Assembly: GCA_020061465.1 (NCBI GenBank)
Contig: JAGUYG010000046.1
Coordinates: 1 to 38,918, forward strand
Direction of reading: 5' to 3'
DNA length: 38,918 bases
DNA from: Ignavibacteriales bacterium
Lineage (GTDB): Bacteria > Bacteroidota > Ignavibacteria > Ignavibacteriales > Ignavibacteriaceae
Below the pieces are notes generated by a model. It had not been told where the DNA came from. It was given only the letters and a program-made list of their open reading frames with translations, and made no database searches. A program made the translations under genes and the position numbers. Below are positions 1 to 9,339 of this stretch, piece after piece. How positions within the stretch are numbered: the stretch's first letter is position 1; every line of letters begins with the position of its first letter.

Positions 1-1336
1 CAATCGACATTATCTCGTCCTGCTTTATCTTAACCCACTGCTCTAACAGCTCGTCCGAGAAAATATTTGCTCTGTGAAGAAAATCGTTATCGGCTTTTAG
101 CGCATCTAAAGCTTCTGAAAGATTTCGCGGCAGAAAATGGATGTGATGTTCCGGATCTTCTTTTAAAATGTTTTTATCGCATGGTCCAAAGCCTTCTTTT
201 ACCGGATCAATTTTATTTACAACTCCGTCAATTCCCGCTAACAGTATTGCAATTAGACAGAAATACGGGTTTGCAGTTGCATCCGGCGGACGGTACTCAA
301 ATCTTGTTTCCTCGGGATTAGAAATATATTTTGGAATACGAATTGCCGAAGCGCGGTTTCCCTGTCCGAACGTTAACGCTACCGGAGCTTCAAAACCCGG
401 CACTAATCGTTTGTAAGAGTTTGTGCTTGGATTTGTAAATGCCGATAATGCAGCACCGTGCTTCAACAAACCGCCTATAAAAAATCTTCCTAGTTCGCTT
501 AGGTTTCCATACTCACCTTTTTTGTAGAAAACATTTTTACCGTTCTTTGTAAGAAATAAGTGCAAGTGCATTCCGTTGCCGGCTTGCTGATACATAGGCT
601 TGGGCATAAATGTAATAAATAAATTTTTCTGCCGTGCAAAATTAAACAGGGCATATTTTGTAGTAACTATATTATCGGCAGTTGCAAGCAAATCGGTGAA
701 GTATGTTTCTATTTCCTGCTGACCTCTTTCACCTACTTCATGATGATGATACTTTACTCTGATACCAAATGTTTTCAGCAGCTTACATGCTTCATCTCTG
801 AAATCGTCATAAACATCGAACGGATTTGCAGCATGATATGCTTTCTTATAAAATTCCTCGGCATGTTCAACTTTATAATAAGAAGATGCAGTGCGAGTGT
901 CATATTCAACGTTAGAGAAAATATAAAATTCAAATTCGGGTCCCCACCATGATTTATCTGCACCGGTGCATTCCTTCAATAATTGTTCGGTTCGCTTAGC
1001 AATAAATCTTCCGTCCTGTGAAAATGATGAGCGTTTACCGTCTGTTAAAACGATGTGGGAGTAAAAGCTAAGTGTGGGCGCTTCTCTGAACGGATCGATA
1101 ACTGCAGTTGTTAGGTCAGGCATAAGGATCATATCGCTGTTTTCAACTTTTTTGAATCCATAGCTCGAGCCGTCGAAACCAACTCCTTCGTCCAAAAGTT
1201 TTTCAAGAATGTTATCGTAAACAGGTAATGAAATATGATGAAGTCTTCCGGTTATGTCGATGGCTTTTAGATCAATTATTTCAACTTTATTTTTCTTTAT
1301 AAGGCTGTTGCATTTTTGTAAGTAGTTCTGCGGCAT
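1..1336 (-). CDS. glnA: Glutamine synthetase, type I (3' end outside window)
   Basis: Makes glutamine from glutamate, ammonia and ATP in the cytoplasm. The minus strand is open from an ATG at 1336 to base 1, giving 445 codons without a stop. Visible family signatures are the N-terminal substrate loop with GVGFDGSSYGF, WWGPEFEFYIF, KYHHHEVGERGQQEIE, AGNGMHLHL, the ATP-site segment NPSTNSYKRLVPGFEAP and NRSASIRIP, and YRPPDATANPY. The length suggests only a few tens of residues are missing. No adenylylation-site tyrosine segment was recognised in the part present, as in the short GSI-alpha forms, but this was not aligned. The start is supported by AGGGGA seven to eight bases upstream. It lies just downstream of enolase on the same strand, separated by a hairpin. 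The family call is secure; the subtype is less so. Confidence 0.95.
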   Translation of the reverse strand, partial: MPQNYLQKCNSLIKKNKVEIIDLKAIDITGRLHHISLPVYDNILEKLLDEGVGFDGSSYGFKKVENSDMILMPDLTTAVIDPFREAPTLSFYSHIVLTDGKRSSFSQDGRFIAKRTEQLLKECTGADKSWWGPEFEFYIFSNVEYDTRTASSYYKVEHAEEFYKKAYHAANPFDVYDDFRDEACKLLKTFGIRVKYHHHEVGERGQQEIETYFTDLLATADNIVTTKYALFNFARQKNLFITFMPKPMYQQAGNGMHLHLFLTKNGKNVFYKKGEYGNLSELGRFFIGGLLKHGAALSAFTNPSTNSYKRLVPGFEAPVALTFGQGNRASAIRIPKYISNPEETRFEYRPPDATANPYFCLIAILLAGIDGVVNKIDPVKEGFGPCDKNILKEDPEHHIHFLPRNLSEALDALKADNDFLHRANIFSDELLEQWVKIKQDEIMSI

Positions 1337-1361
1337 AATTTCCCCTTATATTTATATTGAA

Positions 1362-1388
1362 AGCCCGGCAGCTGGATGATGCCGGGTT
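1362..1388 (-). terminator. Hairpin between eno and glnA
   Basis: AGCCCGGCA pairs with TGCCGGGTT across a nine-base loop, with one G-T wobble. It lies right after the enolase stop on the minus strand. The bases following it in that direction (TTTCAATAT) are only weakly U-rich, so it may end transcription only partly and allow some read-through into glnA. Confidence 0.55.
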
Positions 1389-1396
1389 GTAAATTT

Positions 1397-2692
<1,296 letters not shown>

Positions 2693-2917
2693 TCATTCTC
2701 CTTCATTTTCTATGTGAATAATAAATCATAAAATTGTAACGGTAAACTTAAGCAAATTCGGCTATAAATTAATGATTTGAAAATGTCATTTGCAGCAGTT
2801 TTCACTTAATTATTGAACCACTTTGTTTAATTTGATATTAACAATAGTTAGAATCTTTTATTGGGGTATTTCATCATACTTTCAAAAATTTCAATTTATT
2901 AAACTTAGAGGAACAAT

Positions 2918-3358
2918 ATGACTGTAAGGCATGCTTATATTAAACAGGTAAAAGGAATTACATTGGCAGGTAAATCCGATTCAAACCATTGGGTCGTAAT
3001 GGATGGTCCGGAGGAATTTGGAGGCAGTAATGCCGGTTTCCGTCCTAAAGAATTATTACTGCTCGCCTTAGGAGGCTGCACCAGCAGCGATGTTATCAAT
3101 ATATTACAAAAAAAGCGTGTTATCCTTAACGATTATGAAGTGAACATTTCTGCAGATGTTGCAGACGAACATCCGCAGGTTTTTACTAAAATTCATATCG
3201 AGTTTGTTTTTTACGGAAAGGATATTCAACCTAAGGATGTTGAACGTGCAATCGAACTTTCCCAAACAAAATATTGCAGCGCAACTGCTATGCTGCAAAA
3301 GGCAGTGGAGATTACTCACTCATACGTGATTAAAAATGAACAGAAGGAATTAATTTAG
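2918..3358 (+). CDS. OsmC/Ohr family peroxiredoxin-like protein
   Basis: Members reduce organic hydroperoxides with a pair of cysteines and protect against oxidative stress in the cytoplasm. The 146-residue protein has the family core FRPKELLLLALGGCTSSDV with the peroxidatic cysteine at residue 54. A second cysteine at 120 (TKYCSATAML) sits where the resolving cysteine is expected. The start ATG has AGAGGAA seven bases upstream. It resembles the YhfA-like branch rather than classical OsmC or Ohr, but this was not tested. A strong two-way hairpin terminator lies between it and the convergent cytochrome gene. The physiological substrate is unknown. Confidence 0.9.
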   Translation: MTVRHAYIKQVKGITLAGKSDSNHWVVMDGPEEFGGSNAGFRPKELLLLALGGCTSSDVINILQKKRVILNDYEVNISADVADEHPQVFTKIHIEFVFYGKDIQPKDVERAIELSQTKYCSATAMLQKAVEITHSYVIKNEQKELI

Positions 3359-3431
3359 ACCGTCTAATATTATTTAATAATCAAATCAATTTGTAATTAT
3401 TGTAATCTTAAAAAGTAGTAGTTGGCGATTA

Positions 3432-3462
3432 AAAATTTGGGAGAACTAATCTCCCAAATTTT
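3432..3462. terminator. Bidirectional terminator between OsmC and cytochrome c genes
   Basis: A perfect 13-bp stem (AAAATTTGGGAGA with TCTCCCAAATTTT) with the five-base loop ACTAA lies between two convergent genes. The stem ends in A or T runs on both sides, which suits rho-independent termination in both directions. Confidence 0.8.
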
Positions 3463-3510
3463 CAACTGACACTAATAAATAGTCTTTTTTTATTGAAGAA
3501 ATAATAACTA

Positions 3511-3927
3511 CTACTGAATGTCCACGCTGTCCTGGACGGCTTCGTTTTCGCTTTCTATAGTTTCAATGCTGTCAGCAGCTTCTTTTTGGCTTAAACTCAT
3601 CAGCCAGTCTATTAAAGTAATCAAGTCTTCATCGGAGCCTTTATACGTGTACATGTGTTTAACCCCGTTAATAGTCTCTTCCTTCAATATCCATTTTTTA
3701 AAAAAATCAGGGTCTAACTTGGCACCGACATCGGATAAATCGGGTATGTTACCTTTCTTTTTCTTTAGAATAATATCAGCAGCTTCAACAGAGTGGCACA
3801 TTGCACATTTATTTGCAATAAATATTTTTTTGCCAGCAGGGTCATCATCATCAATTTTATTCATCTGAAACCCGAACAAAAAAACTAAGAAAATGAGTGC
3901 TAATAGATATTTAATCGTTCTTTTCAT
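3511..3927 (-). CDS. Small c-type cytochrome, exported, single heme
   Basis: The 138-residue protein begins with a hydrophobic signal or anchor segment (residues 5-20), followed by one heme-attachment site, KCAMCHSV, with cysteines 41 and 44 and histidine 45. KHMYTYKGSDEDLITLIDWLMSL near the C-terminal part is the usual small cytochrome c helix with a nearby methionine as likely sixth ligand. It probably carries electrons in the periplasm. The C-terminal tail is acidic (ESENEAVQDSVDIQ). A GAGGT ribosome-binding site precedes the ATG. It follows the heme-site barrel gene on the same strand with a terminator between them, so the two may be linked in function but are probably not fully co-transcribed. 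The redox partner is not identifiable from sequence. Confidence 0.85.
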   Translation of the reverse strand: MKRTIKYLLALIFLVFLFGFQMNKIDDDDPAGKKIFIANKCAMCHSVEAADIILKKKKGNIPDLSDVGAKLDPDFFKKWILKEETINGVKHMYTYKGSDEDLITLIDWLMSLSQKEAADSIETIESENEAVQDSVDIQ

Positions 3928-3941
3928 TTTACATACCTCGC

Positions 3942-3977
3942 AAAAAATTTGAGGAATGGAATTTTTCCATCCCTCAA
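3942..3977 (-). terminator. Rho-independent terminator after the heme-site barrel gene
   Basis: Read on the minus strand, TTGAGGGATGGAA pairs with TTCCATTCCTCAA (one G-U pair) across a three-base loop, and a six-base T run follows directly. It is ten bases past the stop of the 420-residue gene and before the cytochrome gene. Confidence 0.85.
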
Positions 3978-3987
3978 TTAATAATAA

Positions 3988-5250
3988 TTAAAACATTGTT
4001 CTCATATTTAAATAAAACTTATTTACCTTTGTGTCAGAAGGGATATCGAGCAGATTAGCTTCATAATAGGCACTTAAAGAAATATTGCCATTTATAACGT
4101 GAGTTAATACGGGAATTAACCGATGATAGTCTAGCACTTTTTTACCAGCAACTTCGTTTGTTGACGAATATTTATCATACTGTAAACCGCAAGACCAATC
4201 AGAAGTTATAAAATATCTGGCTGCTATTCCGATGCCGTTAAATTCAAAGTCTTCTGTGGGTGATGCTACTAAACCCCAATTATCTTCTTTCCCAATTACG
4301 TAGGCAGCTTGAATATCGAACATATCTTTATAGCGAATTGTAAGTTGGGGTGAAATTCTCGAATATTTATTTTCAATTTGCTTAGCCGTACCGGTACCTT
4401 TCGTGTCGGTTCCACCGTAGTAGTGAATAGTAAAGGAAGTTCCTGCCAAATCTTTTGTAGCGCTTTCCGGAAGTTTTACGGTTGCACCGCCCCAGTATCC
4501 TAAAGTTTGCCCTATAGATGCAGAACTAGTACCCGGGGAAATACCAGCGTACACTGTTACCCAATCAGTTCTACCATAATATTGAATACCTTTTCGTGCC
4601 GAAGACATATCAACGGATGCTTCACCTTTACCGCTTGAGGATTTAATTCTCATTGCCTCATTTCTAGTAGCCGCAAACATTCTTAAGCGATTTGGATAGG
4701 AGGCAAATTGCATTGGCGAGAGATTTCCAACTTGAAGATTTAGCAGCTTTGAACCGCCTATATTAGTAAAGTTGAAATAAAACCAGGAGAAGTGGAATGC
4801 GCTTTCAGTATATTCCATTTCCGCAAAAAATGACACATCTTTAAAAATTGAGCCTGCCGCGAAAGTTTGTATCCAATTTGGATTACCAAAGGTTAATTTA
4901 GACGTTTTGGCAGAAGCAGAATCTTTTTGAAATGAATTCGTTTCCAGCATAAAGGGAGTGAGATTTATTCTGATTCCAAATAAATTCTGTAATTCATCCA
5001 GAAAAACATCGCCGGCATTAATCGAATATTGATCTTCCCAATTTCTTTTATAGGTGCTTTCTAATTGATAGCCATTTGCTAAGAACTCTTCACCAAATGA
5101 ATTCAACCTTGGGAAAACCGTGTGGCAAGTATTACAAGACACGTTGAATTTTTTTGCCCATTGGCTTGTGGCAAAAGCGTCAGCCGATAAAAACAAGAAT
5201 ATTATTGCTATTCCGGTTGAAAAAAAGAATCCGGTAATTCTATGGTACAT
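3988..5250 (-). CDS. Outer-membrane beta-barrel-like protein with an N-terminal CxxCH heme site
   Basis: Exported protein of 420 residues. After a signal peptide (residues 1-27, ending near DAFA), the mature N-terminus carries FNVSCNTCHTVFPRLN, a heme c attachment site with cysteines 39 and 42 and histidine 43. The rest is rich in alternating aromatic and polar strands (for example FHFSWFYFNFTN, YAGISPGTSSASIGQTLGYWGG, LQYDKYSST) and ends in phenylalanine (LNMRTMF), as outer-membrane barrels do. A plausible role is a porin joined to a cytochrome, passing electrons or anions across the outer membrane, but I do not recognise a characterised family. TAGGAGAT precedes the ATG. A small cytochrome c gene lies immediately downstream. 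The heme site is visible; the barrel topology is inferred. Confidence 0.7.
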   Translation of the reverse strand: MYHRITGFFFSTGIAIIFLFLSADAFATSQWAKKFNVSCNTCHTVFPRLNSFGEEFLANGYQLESTYKRNWEDQYSINAGDVFLDELQNLFGIRINLTPFMLETNSFQKDSASAKTSKLTFGNPNWIQTFAAGSIFKDVSFFAEMEYTESAFHFSWFYFNFTNIGGSKLLNLQVGNLSPMQFASYPNRLRMFAATRNEAMRIKSSSGKGEASVDMSSARKGIQYYGRTDWVTVYAGISPGTSSASIGQTLGYWGGATVKLPESATKDLAGTSFTIHYYGGTDTKGTGTAKQIENKYSRISPQLTIRYKDMFDIQAAYVIGKEDNWGLVASPTEDFEFNGIGIAARYFITSDWSCGLQYDKYSSTNEVAGKKVLDYHRLIPVLTHVINGNISLSAYYEANLLDIPSDTKVNKFYLNMRTMF

Positions 5251-5660
5251 TTTATCTCCTATATAGTTTAATCGTTAATTATTTTTATTAGTTGAGGAGT
5301 GTTAATATTTGACCCAATAACAAATAACATGCCTAAAAAAACAACCATTCATTTGAGGATAGCATAAATATATATCTATCTATCTTTCTTACTATTTAGA
5401 AAAATGTGAAAATTATTTCTCATTCGTAAGAAATTGATAGTACTCAATTATTATCGAGACAATAATATTGGTAGCAATGAAGCTTTTCGATGAGATTTAT
5501 TCTTTAGACTTCAACAAAAAAAACTTGAACTATTAAGGAAATAACAAACTGAGAAAACACCGTGTTTATTAATTCGTTATTCCCTAATGCGAAATACAAC
5601 TAGTTCAGCAGATGACCAGAATCTCCATTTACCCATGTACGATCTTTTCTAATAAATACT
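5251..5660. other. 410-bp intergenic stretch
   Basis: Holds the upstream region of the heme-site barrel gene and the downstream region of the M16 peptidase gene, both on the minus strand. It is AT-rich, with a short (TATC) run near 5375. No convincing ORF, terminator or promoter was recognised. Confidence 0.5.
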
Positions 5661-7160
5661 TCATTCCGCAGTCAACTCCGGAACTTTTCCGAGCACATCT
5701 TCAATAGTATAAAATTTTAATTCTCCAAGATTTAAATCTTTAACTCCCTGTTCTATCTTTTGTCTATCGCCAACAATAATTATTGCCACTTGAACGGGTT
5801 GAATATATTTATCAGCAGCAGCATGAACTTGTTCTGCATTTACCGAAAGAACATCATTCATATAGTTATTAAAGTAATTTTCAGGGAGCGAGTATTGTAA
5901 CATTTCTTCAAGCTGTATAGCAATTCTTGAAATGGTTTGGAAATTTTCCGGATAACCAAGTGCAACATAATTTTTAGCTTTTCCCAATTCTTCTGCAGAA
6001 ATAGGCAGACGAATTGCATTCAACTCATTAAAAAATTCAACTAATGCTTTGTCCGTTACATCGGTTTGAACCGATGCACCTGCCGAAAAAGGACCGGCTT
6101 CATCGCGGAATGCAAAGGAAGAACGAGCTCCATAAGTATAACCATGCTGTTCGCGCAGATTTTGATTTAACCTTGATGAAAAAGAACCTCCGAGAATTGT
6201 ATTCATCACAATAATTGAATTGTAATCATCGGTTAATCTCTTAACTCCGATTCTACCGATGCTGATAACAGATTGAGCCGCGCCCGGTTTATCAACAAGA
6301 TAAATAACTCTATCCGTTACCTGCCGGGCATTCGTAAGTTTTGCCTGTTTTACTTCTGCACGTTTCCATTTCGAAAATTCTTTTTCCAGCTTTTGTTTTA
6401 CTTCGGATTGCTTTACCGAACCAACAACAATTAAGTAAGCATTATTAGGCTTAAAATATCCGGAGTGAAATTTCTTTAAGTCATCAATGCTTAATTCTTT
6501 TATCGAATTTTCATTCCCAAGCGATGGTCTTCCATAGGGATGGTCATCACCATAAAGTACCTTATTGAACATCACCGATGCAATTGCATTTGGCTCATCA
6601 TGCCATTGCATTAGAGTTGTAAGTCTTTCTTTTTTTAATCTCGCAAGTTCTTTTTCGGGAAATGTTGGATGAAGAGCAATTTCGGCAAAAAGTTTTAATG
6701 CATCATTCAATTTTGAATAAGGAGTAAATAAAGAAATTCTTGACGCATGATATCCTGCATTTGTAGAAATCCGCGCCCCAAGAAAATCAATAGCATCAGC
6801 CAACTGAAGAGCATCTTTATCGCCGGCGCCTTCGTCCATCATATCTAAAGTTAAACTCGCCAGTCCGGATTTATCACCTGGGTCATTCACTATTCCTGCT
6901 TTTATAATTAGATTCATTTGTACGAGCGGTACATCATGTTTTTCCATCAGAAATACTTTCAGTCCGTTTGAAAGCTCAAACTTTTGAACTTCCGGTAAAT
7001 TCAGCGGCGAAGGAAGCGGAAGCTCGGGTAATTTGCTTCTATCAGGATGCTGAGCAAATGCGTTCGAGCTGACGAGAAGAAATCCAATTAAAGTTGATGC
7101 CGTAATTAATATTTTACAATACATATAAGAAATCTTTATAACTGATTGGATGGTTTTCAT
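5661..7160 (-). CDS. M16 family peptidase-like subunit lacking the zinc site
   Basis: Insulinase-like (M16) protein of 499 residues with an N-terminal signal sequence ending near SSNAFAQ. The position where active members have HxxEH reads SLTLDMMDEGA, so the zinc ligands are absent. The second-half signature LGGSFSSRLNQNLREQHGYTYGARS is well kept. Such subunits pair with an active M16 partner to form a clam-shell that degrades peptides. The partner is encoded immediately upstream, with a single base between its stop and this ATG. AGGAGA lies inside the end of that upstream gene, so translation is probably coupled. It is probably periplasmic. A second in-frame ATG (MYCKILITAS) could be the real start of the signal peptide. 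Confidence 0.92.
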   Translation of the reverse strand: MKTIQSVIKISYMYCKILITASTLIGFLLVSSNAFAQHPDRSKLPELPLPSPLNLPEVQKFELSNGLKVFLMEKHDVPLVQMNLIIKAGIVNDPGDKSGLASLTLDMMDEGAGDKDALQLADAIDFLGARISTNAGYHASRISLFTPYSKLNDALKLFAEIALHPTFPEKELARLKKERLTTLMQWHDEPNAIASVMFNKVLYGDDHPYGRPSLGNENSIKELSIDDLKKFHSGYFKPNNAYLIVVGSVKQSEVKQKLEKEFSKWKRAEVKQAKLTNARQVTDRVIYLVDKPGAAQSVISIGRIGVKRLTDDYNSIIVMNTILGGSFSSRLNQNLREQHGYTYGARSSFAFRDEAGPFSAGASVQTDVTDKALVEFFNELNAIRLPISAEELGKAKNYVALGYPENFQTISRIAIQLEEMLQYSLPENYFNNYMNDVLSVNAEQVHAAADKYIQPVQVAIIIVGDRQKIEQGVKDLNLGELKFYTIEDVLGKVPELTAE

Positions 7161-7161
7161 C

Positions 7162-8526
7162 TTATTTATCTCCTTTCCTGCTTACGGCAAGTTCCGGTTT
7201 ACCTTGAGGAACTATGCTTAGTATTACGCGTCCGTCGTCAACTAAATATGTTTGAGCCATTGCTCTGATGTCTTCTACATCAACAGCTTTGTACCTCGCA
7301 AGGTCTTCATTAAAGTAATCAGGGTTGCCGGTGTAATAGAAATAAGAATTGAGCAAATCGGCTTTACCGCCAAAGCCGCCTATGTTTTCGAGCCTCGAAA
7401 GAAAGCCGGCTTCATACTGATTTACTGCCCGCTGAAGTTCCCTTTCGGTGGGAGGACTCATTTTCAGCTTATCGATTTCTTCCTGAATAACCGCTTTTAA
7501 TTCATCAAGAGTATGACCGCTTCTGGCAGTAGCGATGATATAAAACTCCGATGAAAGCTTAGCCGATGATTGAAATGCATTTACATCCTGCGCAATCTGA
7601 AGTTCATACACGAGTCTGTTATATAGTCTTGAATTTTTTCCTCCTGTAAGAATATTTGCAAGCAGATCCATTTCTGCATCACCGGGATGAAACTGCGGCG
7701 GTGTTATCCATACCATATATAATCGCGGAAGCTGAACTTTATCTTCCAATAAAAGAATTTTGTCTTCGGATAATTTAGCGGCAGCAGGATTAATCGGAGG
7801 CAGCGGTTCACCCTTAGGAATCTCTCTGAACCATTTCTCTACTAATTCAATCGTTTGATCAATCTCGATATCTCCTGCGATCGATAAACTCGCATTATTA
7901 GGCACATAATACTTTTTGAAAAATTCTACAACATCCTCATAACTCGCCGCACTTAGATCATCCATTGAACCGATTGTAGTCCAACTGTGTGGATGTCCTT
8001 CCGGATAAAGATTTTTGCTTATAGTTTCCCATGCTAAACCATAGGGACGGTTTTCGTAGCTTTGCCTGCGTTCGTTTTTAACAACGTCGCGCTGTCCGTC
8101 AACTTTTTCGGGGGACATGGCATCTAACAGATAGCCCAATCTATCCGAATCTAAAAAAAGTGCAAGCTCCAATGCGTTAGAAGGAACGTTTTCCCAATAG
8201 TTTGTTCTATCTGTATTAGTAGAGCCGTTATTATCTCCCCCTGCGGCTTCAAGCCATTCGTCAAATTTTCCTTCCGGCACATTGCCTGAACCCTCGAACA
8301 TCAAATGCTCAAACAAATGTGCAAATCCCGTTCGTCCGGGTTTTTCATAACCGGAACCGACGTGATACCACATATTAATGCTGATAGTCGGAGTAGTTTT
8401 ATCCTGATGTAAAATTACATTCAGTCCATTGGGCAGCACATGCCTTTCGTAAGGCACTTTTAGTTGTACATCCTGCGCAAGTGAGTATGCTGTAAAGAGT
8501 AAAAAGGAAATGAGAAGATGCTTCAT
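7162..8526 (-). CDS. M16 family zinc peptidase, active subunit
   Basis: Secreted or periplasmic peptidase of 454 residues, with a signal peptide ending near AYSLAQ. The zinc-binding motif HLFEH is at residues 70-74, and the third ligand glutamate is in DVVKNERRQSYENRPYG near residue 152, matching the family spacing. The C-terminal domain has LTGGKNSRLYNRLVYELQIAQDVNA. It most likely acts as a heterodimer with the zinc-less M16 protein encoded one base downstream, degrading oligopeptides. AGGTGA lies about five bases before the ATG. The pair is typical of Bacteroidota-like genomes. Confidence 0.95.
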   Translation of the reverse strand: MKHLLISFLLFTAYSLAQDVQLKVPYERHVLPNGLNVILHQDKTTPTISINMWYHVGSGYEKPGRTGFAHLFEHLMFEGSGNVPEGKFDEWLEAAGGDNNGSTNTDRTNYWENVPSNALELALFLDSDRLGYLLDAMSPEKVDGQRDVVKNERRQSYENRPYGLAWETISKNLYPEGHPHSWTTIGSMDDLSAASYEDVVEFFKKYYVPNNASLSIAGDIEIDQTIELVEKWFREIPKGEPLPPINPAAAKLSEDKILLLEDKVQLPRLYMVWITPPQFHPGDAEMDLLANILTGGKNSRLYNRLVYELQIAQDVNAFQSSAKLSSEFYIIATARSGHTLDELKAVIQEEIDKLKMSPPTERELQRAVNQYEAGFLSRLENIGGFGGKADLLNSYFYYTGNPDYFNEDLARYKAVDVEDIRAMAQTYLVDDGRVILSIVPQGKPELAVSRKGDK

Positions 8527-8851
8527 AATTCACCTAAAAATTATTTGTGTTAATTTTATTCCTTACCAAAACGGAATGAAAAATAAAGATTTTCAAGGTT
8601 GATGCAAATATAAAATTGTTGTAAGGAAAATAATCTGAAGAATTACTTAACCGTTCATCGGTATTCTGAATGCACTAATTACACTTTATGTTGAATACAA
8701 ACTTTGGTTCTAAGGAACAGTTAAGAACAATCAAGATAAATTTGTATAGTGTTTACATCTTCCTCGATTGTTTTTTGATTCTACCCCCCATAATCAAATT
8801 GGAATTAATAAATCAATCGCATAGTTTTCATTGATAATTATCGAGATTTAA
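8527..8851. other. 325-bp divergent intergenic region
   Basis: Lies between the minus-strand M16 operon and the plus-strand small membrane protein gene, so it should hold both promoters. On the minus strand TATATTTG (8612-8605) matches the TAnnTTTG minus-7 element of Bacteroidota promoters, but I see no convincing upstream TTTG. No ORF or hairpin stands out. Confidence 0.35.
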
Positions 8852-9130
8852 ATGGGATTTTTTGAAATAATTACTTTGTTAATCATTGCCGGTATTACAG
8901 GCTCAATAGGTCGATCTCTTTCGGGATTTACTAAACGAGGCTGTCTAATTTCAATCCTGGTTGGTTTTATCGGCGCCTTAATCGGTACGTGGCTCTCGAG
9001 AGAGTTAAACCTGCCGGAGTTATTTATTCTGCATCTTGGTAATACAAAATTTCCGGTTATATGGTCGATAATCGGAGCGGCTCTATTTACCGCATTGCTA
9101 AGTATGTTATCATCAAGAAGTAAAAATTGA
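8852..9130 (+). CDS. GlsB/YeaQ/YmgE-like small membrane protein
   Basis: A 92-residue hydrophobic protein with three predicted membrane segments (near residues 2-18, 30-46 and 68-86). The glycine pattern GITGSIGRSLSGF...ISILVGFIGALIGTWLSR is that of the transglycosylase-associated or GlsB/YeaQ/YmgE stress-response membrane protein family. The exact function of the family is not established. No strong ribosome-binding site is visible before the ATG. It stands alone, followed by a dispersed repeat. Confidence 0.75.
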   Translation: MGFFEIITLLIIAGITGSIGRSLSGFTKRGCLISILVGFIGALIGTWLSRELNLPELFILHLGNTKFPVIWSIIGAALFTALLSMLSSRSKN

Positions 9131-9210
9131 CATAATGATGAAAATATTTTTATATGAATGAGTCTTCTCTTCCGAAGGATCGTTCCGAAAAGAAATGTTT
9201 CGATTATTTC

Positions 9211-9290
9211 CGAAGGATCCCGAAGGCATTCGGGATAGAATATTCGAATATAAAATTTCTGAATAAGACCTTTTTAGATACGCCTCATGA
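9211..9290 (+). repeat. Dispersed intergenic repeat, copy 1
   Basis: Contains the hairpin ATCCCGAA/TTCGGGAT (9217-9236). The stretch 9221-9259 matches the minus strand of 38785-38823 at 37 of 39 bases, and the end TTTTTAGATACGCCTCA (9270-9286) recurs there too. This marks a dispersed genomic repeat lying between genes. Confidence 0.8.
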
Positions 9291-9339
9291 ATAGTTTTCC
9301 ATTTACAGAATTAATTTTAGGTTCAAAATAAATCTCTCT

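Noticed and set aside
5368-5392. Short TATC tandem run as a phase-variation tract
   Set aside because: Only about three units, and far from any start codon or promoter I could support.
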